64,000 nt of DNA, taken from positions 7,922,501 through 7,986,500 of the forward strand of contig OX442318.1 of assembly GCA_949358305.1 (NCBI GenBank), in the 5' to 3' direction. The notes under the pieces are model-generated. The model was given only the letters and a program-made list of their open reading frames with translations. It was not told the origin of the DNA and made no database searches. This document shows, in pieces, positions 8,606 through 19,548 of the stretch (the stretch's first letter is position 1; each line of letters starts with the position of its first letter). Both the position numbers and the translations under genes were made by a program. Origin of the DNA: Strigamia acuminata (taxonomy: Eukaryota; Arthropoda; Chilopoda; Geophilomorpha; Linotaeniidae).

Positions 8606-11371
8606 ATGGCACTACGTAAAACATGGGGACCATTAGACCCCGCTTGCATCACTCGTGGCGGGATATTTCGAGGCGCGCTGCCCGATTTTTACCGACGATG
8701 TTTCGGCGAAGACGCCGACCCTTGGCGCCTGCGAATACTACATTCCCGATGCATCGCCCGACGTTGGGTACGAGACTGCACGCTCCTGGATACGTTCCCG
8801 GAGGGAATGCGCGAAGGCATCGCCACAGAGTTAGCTCGTGACGATGACCCGAAATCGCCGATTTTCCACCCCGGATTGTCAAGTCAGTACACTGGCAACC
8901 CGGCGGAGGAACACGTGCTGCATGCGTGGCGAGCAGCCGAGACAGAAGAGGCCCGTGAGGCCATCTACCAGCATTATAGACAACAGCTGGTGGATACCGC
9001 TACGGCAGTGGCCGAGCGCATCCTCCAAAACGAGGGGATGACCGCGGATGATATTCATCTGTGGTTTGAGAGGCTGCGATTGGGAGAGAGTACGCCCCAG
9101 TGGAGACCTCGGATGGGAATTTTGACGTCCCAAGCCGAGATGTGGCAGCTCCACTACCTGGGGATTTTGGGGCCCAAGAGCAGCTACCCGCGGAAGCGCA
9201 AGCGCTCCAAAGGCGCCGGGGACAGCCAGTCGCGTTCCCCAGCGACAACCAAGAAGCAGCGTGTCGCTCAAAACACGACTGAAGGCAACGAAGCTGGGCC
9301 ATCCACTAGTACGGTGCGTGACCCTTCGCAGTATTCCCGACCGCGAATTTTCATAAACCGTCAGATTAAAGACGGTAAGGAGTGCAAGGAGGTTTGGATG
9401 TCTGGTGACGAAGAGCGAGTCTCTCGTCCCAGCACTTCTAGACGTCCGCTGACTCATCGCGAGCAGCGGAAAAAAGATCGCAAAGAGCGATACTTCGCGA
9501 GGTGCGAAGCTCGGGGCCGTCCCATCCCCGAACCCGCCTACGCCTCCAAGAGAGCGGGTCGACGAGGTGGTAGCCAGTCAGGTGAGCGAAACGTCCCAGC
9601 GGCAGATACGCGGGACCTTCGCGAGATTCTGACTCAGATGAAGCGGACGAAACTGACACGTTTCGATCCCGCGATGAAACACGCCAGGAAGATGGGTGTT
9701 GTCACCGACGGGAAGGTGACCCCACACGAGGTGGCAAGGTGGCTCGCAGACTACATTAATTCGCGACCACGACCCGATGGCATGCCAACCGCCATCGTGC
9801 AGCCTTCAGGCTCCGGACAACATCTCCCGGCGCTCCAAGTCGCAATGACTGGAGTGCAGACGACGGAGACGCCACCACCGCCGACGCAGCCAACACCACC
9901 GCTGCCGACGCCGACGCTGCCGACCAAGACGCAGCCGCCTCCGAACCTGCCGCCGCCGTCGTTGTTGAATTCGAGCGATCCGCCGGATTTACCCACCGAC
10001 CGCTCAGTCCCTCTCCCCGTTGGACAGAGCATTGCGCAGGAATGTCGAGCCAATTTGACCGGCATTTACAGGCCGAGCCAACCCCGATCCGGTTCCTCGG
10101 CCCTGTTTTTCGAGAGGCGAGACGAAGAAGCGCGACTCGCGAGAGAAGCCGCCAATCCGACTATCTCCGAGCTCTCAGCGTTTCGCTTCGTGATGGAAGA
10201 CCCAAGAGTCTCCGCGCCCGCCTTGCGAGGTGTGGATCAGGCCCAGCGATATTTCATCGAATGGGCAACGGCGATGATGAGTAAGCTCTCGTGTGCCTTC
10301 ACTGCGGATTCGGAGCGATCGAATCCAGTGAATCGTCGCAGCCTACAGCTATCATTGACCAAGGTCATGATGCAGCTGCTAACCCCAGCACTCTTCGGAG
10401 AAGGGCGTCAGGCGATGGCCGCATGGTCTGTCGTGGACAGAGAGGGTGTACAGGTTCCCCGTGCACTCCTCGCAGAGTGGAGCTCCATTCTGCCCGACCC
10501 TGTGTTGACTCGGTACGAGCTAACCAGGGATGTGGTAAACCCCGAATTTGAGGGGTACAAGTTGCGAAGCACGGCGTTTCGTTATACCTCCGCCACCTGG
10601 ACAGCGGCGCCTACCCAACAACTGCGCGCCTTGACCATCCAGACGGAAGAATCGGCAGAGGATGTAGAAATGGTGATCTCGCCGACGAGCGGAGTTCCGA
10701 TTCCGCCACCGATGCCTGCGGAGATATCCCCGCAAGGACCCGCCCTGTTCGAAGTGGCGGGTAAACCAAAGCGCTTGCTGTGCCGAACGCCACCCGTCAG
10801 GTCCGTCGAGCAAACGAAGCCGACACCGCCCGGGACCTCACCGGCCCGAGCGGCGACAACGACGCAAGCCGCTATTCCCGCGGCCACCCAGAAGCCGAAG
10901 CCGGCACCGCCTCCGCCAGACTATTACGGGCGAATCATCGAAGAGTTTCCCCATCTCTCGATGACGACGGCGACCAGGAGGTTTATCCTCGCGCAGCGGG
11001 ACAAAGGCAAATCAGTCTTCATCTGGCTTCACAACCAGATCCGGAAGACTAGAGACCTCATCTTCCACCAGAGGTTGCTGAGAGCCCACCGTGTGCCAGT
11101 GACGCCAGCGGAAGCCAATGCCATCCGGCATACGAACACCGGCTTCTCCGCCTACATCCCGAGCGTTTGGTTACACGAGAGGACGCGTGCCCCGCATGAG
11201 CCAGTTGACGGCCATGCATTATGCTTCATTACGGAGCATGAGGACCCCCGAGATCGGTCCTCGGCGTTAGTAGGCGATCTACCCGCGCCACCCGGCACTC
11301 AACCGCCTGTCCCTGGAGTGAGTTACGCCCAGGTGACGGACTCAGTGTCGGGTCCCCCAGGAAAGAAGTGA
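8606..11371 (+). CDS. Third retrotransposon ORF (about 920 aa), function unknown
   Basis: The frame is open from 8582 (929 codons). I prefer the second ATG at 8606 because a polypyrimidine tract and CAG acceptor end exactly at it. It lies between pol and the polypurine tract, so it belongs to the element. I do not recognise the protein. It has an Arg/Trp-rich N-terminus, a basic cluster (PRKRKRSK...KKQR) that could be a nuclear signal near residue 200, a serine/arginine-rich part, and a long Pro/Thr tract (about residues 430-480). A more ordered helical part follows near 530-690, then a second Pro/Ala-rich linker and a C-terminal region. I see no signal peptide, membrane segment, zinc knuckle or furin-like site, so it does not look like an envelope protein. 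A Gag-like or RNA/chromatin-binding accessory role is possible but unsupported. Its GC-rich composition resembles gag. Confidence 0.75.
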   Translation: MALRKTWGPLDPACITRGGIFRGALPDFYRRCFGEDADPWRLRILHSRCIARRWVRDCTLLDTFPEGMREGIATELARDDDPKSPIFHPGLSSQYTGNPAEEHVLHAWRAAETEEAREAIYQHYRQQLVDTATAVAERILQNEGMTADDIHLWFERLRLGESTPQWRPRMGILTSQAEMWQLHYLGILGPKSSYPRKRKRSKGAGDSQSRSPATTKKQRVAQNTTEGNEAGPSTSTVRDPSQYSRPRIFINRQIKDGKECKEVWMSGDEERVSRPSTSRRPLTHREQRKKDRKERYFARCEARGRPIPEPAYASKRAGRRGGSQSGERNVPAADTRDLREILTQMKRTKLTRFDPAMKHARKMGVVTDGKVTPHEVARWLADYINSRPRPDGMPTAIVQPSGSGQHLPALQVAMTGVQTTETPPPPTQPTPPLPTPTLPTKTQPPPNLPPPSLLNSSDPPDLPTDRSVPLPVGQSIAQECRANLTGIYRPSQPRSGSSALFFERRDEEARLAREAANPTISELSAFRFVMEDPRVSAPALRGVDQAQRYFIEWATAMMSKLSCAFTADSERSNPVNRRSLQLSLTKVMMQLLTPALFGEGRQAMAAWSVVDREGVQVPRALLAEWSSILPDPVLTRYELTRDVVNPEFEGYKLRSTAFRYTSATWTAAPTQQLRALTIQTEESAEDVEMVISPTSGVPIPPPMPAEISPQGPALFEVAGKPKRLLCRTPPVRSVEQTKPTPPGTSPARAATTTQAAIPAATQKPKPAPPPPDYYGRIIEEFPHLSMTTATRRFILAQRDKGKSVFIWLHNQIRKTRDLIFHQRLLRAHRVPVTPAEANAIRHTNTGFSAYIPSVWLHERTRAPHEPVDGHALCFITEHEDPRDRSSALVGDLPAPPGTQPPVPGVSYAQVTDSVSGPPGKK

Positions 11372-11396
11372 TCGCTCAGCCCCACGGTCTGAGCTC

Positions 11397-11407
11397 GGAG
11401 GGGGAAG
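11397..11407 (+). other. Polypurine tract (plus-strand primer)
   Basis: The purine run GGAGGGGGAAG lies immediately before the TGTTGTGA start of the 3' LTR, where LTR elements prime plus-strand DNA synthesis. Confidence 0.85.
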
Positions 11408-12425
11408 TGTTGTGACCCGACTGGACCGGGGTCAACGAAGAGTTTCTCTCGTGACCTCGTTTCGGGTGTAAGGGGAGCCGCAAGCGCGTCTCCCTTCCCT
11501 CAGTGCATTGACATCTAGTCAATGGACAGGCGTCTGCCCTGAGGGAGTGGGGATGGCTCGTCCACCCCACCATTGGGTGATTCCGGTCACCTGTCAACCC
11601 CGCTTTGTGCAAAGGAATGTGCCTTGCACTGAGCGGGCAGAACCAACACAACCATCAAACGAGAAACACACGTAAAACCCGTCGTCCTACAAGATCAGGC
11701 CCAAGTAAATATACTGGGATTGACCAAGGACAAAGGACAATTTACCGTGAGTACGTTTGGTCAGTGTCAAACTCCGCAGAGTAACCTGCGAGATAAGATT
11801 ACCACACTATTTTAGCACACCAGCTAGAAATAGTAAAAACCACTCCAGTTTAGCGAGTTGTGCAGACAAACGGTCGCACAAGCCTAAACTGCAGTAAAAC
11901 CACGACGAGCGTTCCCGCCGCTGTGTGACCGCCGGGAGCCAGAAGAGTCCGCCGCTGTGTGATCGCCGGACACCACACAAAAACCTAGACAACAGCCCGA
12001 AGTAAGCCTTTTAACTAAGCATTCACTCGCGCCCGACCAGCGTGAGCCCGAAGGACCAGCCAGAGACGAGCCGAGGACGCCATATTGCCACGCCGGCCCA
12101 AGACGACACCACGTTGCCACAACGAGGACGCCATCTTGGACACGACCGAGACAACAGACGACCTCGCCGATTCCAGCCAGCTTTCATCATACCTTTACCT
12201 TTCCATTTCCCTTCACCCATTCCGATTTACCTTTTACCTACCTTTTATATATATATATATAAGATATATCTGTACATTGTCCCACAGAATAAATCTATAT
12301 TATATTTTACCTTTTATATCTGTGTAATCATTTCTTTGGGTAAACCGCTTGAGCAAAGCGGTAGTGAGTTAGTCGAATTAAGTAATCAACCCACGAGTTA
12401 GCGACGGTTAGAGTTGAGCGCGACA
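11408..12425 (+). repeat. 3' long terminal repeat (about 1.02 kb)
   Basis: The LTR starts TGTTGTGACC directly after the polypurine tract and, by the TG...CA rule, ends ...GCGCGACA at 12425. A TA-rich box at about 12246-12270 is a promoter candidate, and AATAAA at 12288-12293 is a polyadenylation signal, giving a U3-R-U5 order. The exact right border is inferred, because the 5' LTR is not in the window for comparison; unrelated minisatellite begins at 12426. Confidence 0.8.
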
Positions 12426-12990
12426 AGATGCAACAATGTTGTTCACTTGATACAAAGATGCAACAGTGCTGTTCACTTGCTTACAGAGTTGAAACAATGC
12501 CTTATACAATTCTAACTAAGCTGTTCACTCTTATAGAGTTGAAACAATGCCTCACACAGATGCAACAATGTTGTTCACTTGATACAAAGATGCAACAGTG
12601 CTGTTCACTTGCTTACAGAGTTGAAACAATGCCTTACACAGATGTAACAATGTTGTTCACTTAATTACAGAGTTGAAACAATGCCTTACACAGATGCAAC
12701 AATGCTGTTCACTTAATTACAGAGTCAAAACAATGCCTTACACAGATGCAACAATGCTGTTCACTTGATACAAAGTTGCAATAATGCTGTTCACACAATT
12801 ATGGAGTTGAAACAATGCTGTTCACACAATTATGGAGTTGAAATAATGCTGTTCACTCTTACAGAGTTGAAACAATGTTGTTCACTCTTACCGAGTTGCA
12901 ACAATGCTGTTCACTTGATTACGAAGTGGCAACAATGCTCTCCACTCTTACAGAGTTAAAACAATGCCTTAAAGAGTTGGAACAATGCTT
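12426..12990 (+). repeat. Minisatellite with a CAACAATGCTGTTCACT core
   Basis: Some 17 degenerate copies contain 'CAACAATGYTGTTCACTT' or 'GAAACAATGCCT' joined by TTACAGAGTT-like linkers, with mixed unit lengths of roughly 28-60 bp. Larger higher-order blocks are repeated (12426-12500 and 12557-12630 are near identical). The array begins at the base after the LTR, so the retrotransposon probably inserted into or beside it. ORFs read through it are repeat artefacts. Confidence 0.85.
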
Positions 12991-14040
12991 TGCCGAGTTG
13001 GTACAAGATAGCCGAGCCTTTTTTGTAGCATTCAATCTGCATTATGATTATTTTCAAATTCTTTTCAGACGGATTTCTCCTCATTTCCATTCCAGTCCAT
13101 TTAACACCAAAAAAAAAAAAAAAAAGAAGTCCAATGAGATTAGTAAAAATCTCATTTTGTCTACAATGTCTACCCTATGCCAGCGAAATGGGTCTTGTCT
13201 CGCAACTACCTCCCTGTCTGCCACGTATTGATTACACCCAGCTCAAGGCATTCCCTTGCTCTTCTGTGGTCACTTACAACTTTGCTATTCAACTTTTTTG
13301 AAACCCTTCCTGCAAAGACATTACTCTCGTCAATTAATGATGCCATTATCTCCGCCGTTCATTCAATTTGCACGGCCCCCCTAGATAAATAAATCCAATA
13401 TTTCCCTAATTGATTCGACCTTTTACTCTCAATCCAAATTAATCCGAAGAAAAGAAAATTATAAAAAAAATATTTTTTTTTATTTTTTTTAAAAAAAAGT
13501 TCCACCAATTCCACGGTGACAATGATAAACAAAAAGTCCTTGTTGACCTTGTGATCTCCACAGGGATACCATCTGCTCTAACTCGCTGACCCCAAGAGCA
13601 CTGTTTGCATTGAAATGGGTTCTGATGAGCTACCGTACTCTCCAATGATGCAGCATCTCCACCCCATTATCCACTCCCTTCAACTATCAAGCTTTTAATT
13701 ATACGTTTGGACATTTCTTGTCCTATTTACACATAAAATAACGCTTCAGAGTTCAGCTGTAAATGATTTAGTCTTTTTTTTTTTCTTTGCTAAAATTGCA
13801 TACCACACATAACAATCATGAACCACAATTTTTTCTTTCTTCAATTGAATAGGCAAATTTGTTGCAGCTGGATTCCTTTCCACTGGAGTGGGATCTTTGT
13901 TTAAATGGGTTTAGGTAAAAGTTGACCGGTTCAACCGATCGGTCTAGCTCTAGAAGGCAGGTCGAGAAAATATAGAAGGGCACAGATTATGGGAATGGAT
14001 AATTTGGTTCGATTTGACACAAAAATTGAGTGTTTTTAGA
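12991..14040. other. Intergenic, no gene recognised
   Basis: AT-rich unique sequence with an A-run near 13110 and A/T runs at 13450-13500. I see no conserved ORF or RNA gene. Confidence 0.6.
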
Positions 14041-14500
14041 CTAAATTTTATTTTTTTTGGTCCAAAAAATGAATTTTTGGTGCAAAAAATGAATTTTTGG
14101 TGCAAAAAATGAATTTTTGGTGCAAAAAATGAATTTTTGGTGCAAAAAATGAATTTTTGGTGCAGAAAATGAATTTTTGGTCCAAAAAAATGAGTTTTTG
14201 GTCCAAAAAAATGAATTTTTGGTCCTAAAAATGAATTTATGGTCAAAAAAATGAATTTTTGGTCCAAAAAATGAATTTTTGGTCCAAAAAATAAATTTTT
14301 GGTCCAAAAAATGAATTTTTGGTCCAAAAAATGAATTTTTGGTCCAAAAAATAAATTTTTAGTCCAAAAAATAAATTTTCGGTCTAAAAAATAAATTTTT
14401 GGTCCAAAAAATAAATTTTCGGTCTAAAAAATAAATTTTCGGTCCAAAACATAAATTCTCGGTCCCAGAAAATAAATTTCTAGTCTTAAAAACAAAATCT
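14041..14500 (+). repeat. 20-21 bp minisatellite, about 22 copies
   Basis: The unit is close to GGTCCAAAAAATGAATTTTT. Sub-variants are grouped: GGTGC copies first, then GGTCC...ATGAA, then GGTCC...ATAAA and degenerate copies at the right end. That pattern fits local spread of variants. Minus-strand ORFs of the type 'LDQKFIFWTKN' are only translations of the repeat. Confidence 0.92.
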
Positions 14501-15689
14501 TTCTCCCAATTTATGCAAAAAGCGCTAAACATTTGAAAAATATTTTCAGGAAATGAATTTTTACTACCACTAAATCAACTTCACCCAATCTAAACAAATA
14601 TCCATGACATCTTGTATAAAATCATCATGTGACGATTTCTATTTTTATTGTCGGCTTGACAAGAAATGGCGTCAACTCCGGTAGTAAAAATCAAGGAAAT
14701 ATGGCATTAAAGAGGCATAAAGGTCAAATTTATTGTATTTTTGAAAAGCCAACGTCTGCTCAAAGACGAAAATGGCATGGCATCCTAACCTCACTTGTCC
14801 AATCTGTCCTAAACCTGGCCCAGTCTAAGCCCAGCAAAAGCCGCCTTTGTTCCGGGGGCAGCTTCCCCTACATACACGAATTTCAAAGTGGCGCACGATT
14901 TTTCGTTTTCCCTTCCATTTTCTCTCCTTCAAACGATTTAAAAAGGCGAGAAATAGTTGGAAAATGCAATGACGAAAGTGCTATTGATTTTTTCCTGTGT
15001 TGACAATGTCAATAAAAAATTTTATGTGTGCAATTAAAAGAGCTCAAATACCTCCTATATCAACCTAGCGTGTTATTAGGTATAATAAAATATCACGTGA
15101 ATATTGTATTAGTTGCCCCAAGTAAAGCAAAAAAAATTTTCTTCCCCCAAAAAATTATATCTTCATCCCATCAAAATTAAATTAAATTATCAAATCGATA
15201 AAATCATAAAAATTTGTCTTCATTTTATCAACTCAATAAACAAATGAAAAATATTAATGAAAATCGATCGCGCATGCGGGAGAGGAAAAGAAGAAGTGCT
15301 ATCACATCATCTTTATTTTTTTTATTGATTAAAATACGAGTGAGTTGCTTTTCTTGCAAACATTAGCTTCAAACAAATGTGTTGCTCCAATTATGTAAAT
15401 GATGTGATGATTGCCTGACGTCTCTCATTTCTCAATTTGTATGCTAATCAAACAAGAAAAGATCTGCCGCTTTTCAAAACTCAAATCCAATCATTCTTAC
15501 GTATTATTTCCCGCAAATACAATTGACAAAATTTGCAATTTGCTTTTTCCATTCGAAAAATTGATACGTGTTCGCACTTGCGCAACTAATTCAGCTTTAC
15601 TCAGAAACAACGGAGTCAAAGACCCATGGAAAACATCTTTAAACCCACGATCAATTACAGGTGGTCAACCCAGAAGAGTGGTCATTCGA
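14501..15689. other. Intergenic, no gene recognised
   Basis: It contains open frames of 124 aa (14629-15003, +) and the start of one of 156 aa (from 15411, +). Neither resembles a known family or has splice-site support. The rest is AT-rich. Confidence 0.5.
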
Positions 15690-16520
15690 GCTGGGCCCCG
15701 GGCCTCAAAACCTCAAAAATACACTTTGAGGTCAAAATGTACTTTTTCACGTTTAGAGGGCCCAAAAAATAAACTTTTTGATATTTTAGGGGGCCAAAAA
15801 ATTGACTTTTTCATGTTTCGAGAGCCGAAAATAAACTTTTTGATATTTCTGGGAGTCAAAATTGCACTTTTTCCTGTTTAGGAGACCCAAAAATAAACGT
15901 TTTGATACTTAGGGGGCCCAAAATAGACATTTTGGTAATAGGGGAACCCCAAAAATAAACTTTTTCGTGTGTAGGGTGCCCAAAATAGAATATTAGATGT
16001 GTAGGGGGCCCAAAAATAGATGTTTTTAATGTGTAAGAGCCAAAAAATAGATCTTTTTTAAAGTGTAAGGGCCCAAAAATATACTTTTTGATATTTATGG
16101 GGTTCAGAAAATATACTTTATCATGTTTAGGGGGCCAAAAATAAACTTTTGGATATTAATGGGAGCCCAAAATAGACTTTTTCCTGCTTAGGTGACCCAA
16201 AAATAAACGTTTTGATACTTAGAGGGCCCAAAATAGACATTTTGGTAATAGGGGGACCCCAAAATTAACTTTTTCGTGTGTAGGGTGCCCAAAATAGAAT
16301 TTTTGATGTGCAGGGGGCCCAAAAATAGATGTTTTTAAAGTGTAGGGGCCAAAAGAAACATCTTTTTACATGTTTAGGGGCCCAAAATAAACTTTTTGAT
16401 ATTCATGGGGGCCCAAAATAGACGTATTCATGTTTACGTGACCAAAAAATAAACTTTTTCACATTTAGGGGAGCCGAAAGTAGACTTGTTGATGTTTAGA
16501 AGCCCCAAAAATTTACCATT
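15690..16520 (+). repeat. GGGCCC-centred degenerate tandem repeat (block 1)
   Basis: About 25 copies of a ~30-33 bp unit: a GGGGGCCCAAAAATA core followed by a T-rich spacer such as ACTTTTTGATGTTTA. Higher-order blocks are visible: 15870-16040 and 16190-16350 share the same order of variants, showing block duplication. Confidence 0.88.
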
Positions 16521-17639
16521 TCAATGTAATTAATGTTTTATCTGAATCATAATTCGTCTGTTTTTATGCTTTTTTCGGAGCGAAGTGGGAGCCGGCACAT
16601 TAATGGATTTTGCAGTAAAAATTGAGATGTTGAATGAAGAAATTAAAGCGTACGGATCCATCTATTTCCTCCATTGAATTGATCCAGCCCGGAATGTTAT
16701 ATGGTGTTGATGTATGGGGATATAGAAAAAAGAAGAAGAAGAAAAGATCCACAAAAGATGTATAAAAATGATATTGGAGTTGAGAAGGAATACACCGGAT
16801 TATCTGCGGATGATAGAAATGGGTCGCAATAACACCGAGTGTCTAACAATAAAAAGGATGTTAAAATAACAAAGATGGAGGGCCAAAGGTGGTCCGGGAT
16901 TTGCTTGCGCGAGACAATAAGAAATGGATGCACGCGCGCAACGAGAAATGGACGAGCCAGTCGAATACTCATTAAAATGAATGGAATACTGAAAAATAAA
17001 TAAAACGATGACTAAATAAAAAATAAAAAATAAAAATCGAATTTTCCAGATGAAAAAATGAATATTTAATGCTCGAAATTGAATTATTTCGAAAAACTCG
17101 CGTGGAAATCACCAATCTGCATAACATGGCAGTTATTCTTTAAAGTGTGAGCATATTTTAACCAGTCCTTAACAGCCGATAAACTCAATTCACGTCAAAT
17201 CCACAGCTGTGTAAAGTGGAATTATTTTTTCTCCAAAAAAAGATTATCTCGCAGATTAAAAAGTTAATTAAGTCACTCAGGCTGAATTTATGAATAAATT
17301 TTTATATTTTATTTGAATTTTCCTCGCCCCACATATTCCCTGCATAGCAATAGCCAGGCAGGAAAGCATCTCAAGGGGAGCTTTTGATCACTGTCAAGCC
17401 AAACGAGTCATCTTTCTTCCGCACAGACAACAGAAGTGTGTTGCTTTTTTTCTTTCATAGCTAATACATAACACAAATCGAGTGACACTCGACTTTCTCC
17501 ACTTGTTAGATATAAAAATTAACTGCCACTCACTCAAACTTTTCAAAAATACGAAATTTAAAGATAAACTTTGACATTTCGAATGCATTTCCACACGTGG
17601 GGCCCGAAATGGGGTCAATATCACAAATGTGGGTCCACC
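16521..17639. other. Intergenic, no gene recognised
   Basis: AT-rich. The long open frames (for example 16697-16972 and 17394-17657, minus) have no recognisable similarity. Confidence 0.5.
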
Positions 17640-18090
17640 GAGCACAGAAAATAGCACCAGAGAGAAAAAAAGTACAAACTCCGAAACCTAGAAAAAATAA
17701 TTGAATTTTTAAGGCCCCGGGCCCCGGGCCCCTAAGGAAAAATTTGAATTTTTGGGCCCAGAGAGAGATAAAAGAGTAAATTACTATTGGGGCCTAGAAA
17801 AATAAATTTAATTTTGGCGCCCATGGGGCCCAAAACGGTCACTATCACAAAAGTGGGGCCCCCTGAGCCCAAAAATAGTTCATTTTGGGATCCCTTGAAT
17901 CAGAAAAAAAGTAAAATTAAATTATAAACCTCGGGGCCCAGAAAAAAAAAATTAAATTTTTGGGGCCCCTGGTCCAAAGGAATAAATTGAATTTTCTGGG
18001 CCCAAAAACAGATAAGAGTGATTAGGGGCTTGTGGGCCTGAGAAAAAAAATTCAATTGTGGGGCCCCAAGGGGACCAGACTTCTAGAAGG
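17640..18090 (+). repeat. GGGCCC-centred repeat (block 2)
   Basis: Irregularly spaced GGGGCCC words separated by A-rich AGAAAAAAATTAAATTTT-like spacers; strongly degenerate. Confidence 0.7.
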
Positions 18091-18477
18091 AATATTTTTT
18101 GTAAATAAGTTTATAAGTTAGGTAATAATCATGCTATGTAAATTTAGCGAAATGAAATTACAGCAAACTCTTGTGAAAATGTCCTTAATCTGCATGATAT
18201 TGACCTGGATAGAATTGCGAATAATAATTAGTTTTAAAGTTCAAATGCCAATTAGAGTGGGCGGCCACCAATCACACACTCCCTTCATCTTTATGCTCGA
18301 CAACAAAAACAAAATAATTAAATCTCTCCGCTCCACATCACATTTTTTTTTCCACGGTTGCATTCCAAATTAATTTGGAATCATACTGCTTTATTCGCAG
18401 ATCTTTTCTACATTTCTACAAATCAAAATCTTTTCTCGACTCATACCAATTAAAACACGCATCACATTAATAAAACA
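18091..18477. other. Intergenic, no gene recognised
   Basis: AT-rich sequence with one 80-codon ORF (18131-18373) that I do not recognise and do not believe. Confidence 0.5.
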
Positions 18478-18890
18478 AAAATATCATTTTTCTAAAATTG
18501 TGAATTTCCAGTTCAGTTGTGTATATTCAAAAGTCAACTGGAAAATACGCAAAACCAAATTCCTTGTTGTTCACCTTCAGAAAAATATCATTTTTCTAAA
18601 ATTGTGAATTTCTAGTTCTGTTGTGTATTCAAAAGTAAACTGGAAAACACGCAAAACCAAATTCCTTGTTGTTCACCTTCAGAAAAATATTATTTTTCTA
18701 AAATTGTGAATTTCCAGTTCTGTTGTGTATTCAAAAGTAAACTGGATAACACGCAAAACCAAATTCCTTGTTGTTCACCTTCAGAAAAATATTATTTTTC
18801 TAAAATTGTGAATTTCCAGTTCTGTTGTGTATTCAAAAGTAAACTGGAAAACACGCAAAACCAAATATTCCTTGTTGTTCACCTTCAGAA
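18478..18890 (+). repeat. About 102 bp tandem repeat, four copies
   Basis: Copies begin (at ATATYATTTTTC) near 18481, 18585, 18687 and 18789, so the period is 104, 102 and 102 bp. Each runs through AAATTGTGAATTTCCAGTT and CCTTGTTGTTCACCTTCAG. Copies 2-4 are nearly identical and copy 1 is more diverged. Confidence 0.93.
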
Positions 18891-19032
18891 ATGTGTTAAA
18901 ACGTGTTTAAAGACGTAAAACTCTAGAAACTAACTTTCCTAGCGTAGTTTATGATTTCCTTTCTTATATCGCAGTTTGACGATCTCGACTTTTCATCCGA
19001 TCGTCAAACGAACAAATCCATCGACATTTTTA

Positions 19033-19548
19033 GACTTCTAAACCTGATGTTTAGAAAGTCTCATGAAACGGTTCTGTCTGTCTGTCCGTCCGTCCGTCCG
19101 TCCGTCCGTCCGTCGTCAACGATTCCGCAAAAACTATAGCAGCTAGAGCAAAACGGACAACGGCATTAAATTCAGCATGCTTATATTAGTATTGTAAGGT
19201 ATTTTCAGATTTCTCGGACCTCCGGTTGAATTAATAAACCGGTTTTAGTGCACTTTTAGCCGTCTAATAATACTACTTCCGTCCTGCACAGGAAGTTGTA
19301 ACATTGTACTAGCGCCACCTGGCGGATCCCGTGAGCCATACGTTGCGATACGTTTTCCGCGCGATTTATTTCCCGATTGTAGCAAACCCCGGATGCAACA
19401 ATTCCGCAGCATATCATTTCAAATTTTGGTGGGATTTTGTTTGTTGTTGCTTTATATTGGCAAAAAAAAAAAATTTTTTTTTTTTTTAAATTACTTTTCT
19501 TTTATTTCGGTGTTTTATTTAGGGACAAAAGGACAGGGTTTAGAAGTC
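19033..19548 (+). mobile_element. MITE-like element with TA-flanked terminal inverted repeats
   Basis: The left end GACTTCTAAACC (19033) is matched in inverted orientation by the right end GGTTTAGAAGTC (ending 19548). Both ends are flanked by TA, as in Tc1/mariner-type insertions. The left end is itself a near-perfect palindrome (GACTTCTAAAC...GTTTAGAAAGTC). The ~516 bp body has no transposase ORF. It contains a CTGT/CCGT microsatellite (about 19076-19113) and a GCGCCACCTGGCGG motif at 19312-19325. Confidence 0.65.

Larger units (their letters stand above)
1..12425 (+). mobile_element. Ty3/gypsy-type LTR retrotransposon, 5' end cut by the window
   Basis: The element contains, in order, gag (15-3098), pol (3122-7192, protease-RT-RNase H-integrase order, which is the Ty3/gypsy order), a 1.4 kb non-coding stretch, a third ORF (8606-11371), a polypurine tract (11397-11407) and a 3' LTR (11408-12425). 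The 5' LTR and the primer binding site lie before position 1, so the target-site duplication and LTR-LTR divergence cannot be read here. All three ORFs are open, which suggests a recent insertion. The RT active site is altered (see pol), so the copy is probably not autonomous. The right end abuts a minisatellite at 12426. Confidence 0.93.

Noticed and set aside
8606-11371. Reading the third ORF as an envelope gene
   Set aside because: There is no signal peptide, transmembrane segment, cysteine pattern or cleavage site; only its position suggests env.
13950-14327. 125-codon minus ORF and its 88-codon partner
   Set aside because: Mostly a translation of the 20 bp repeat at 14041-14500.
15411-15881. 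156-codon ORF
   Set aside because: Its right part is the GGGCCC repeat, its left part has no recognisable family, and no splice or promoter support exists.
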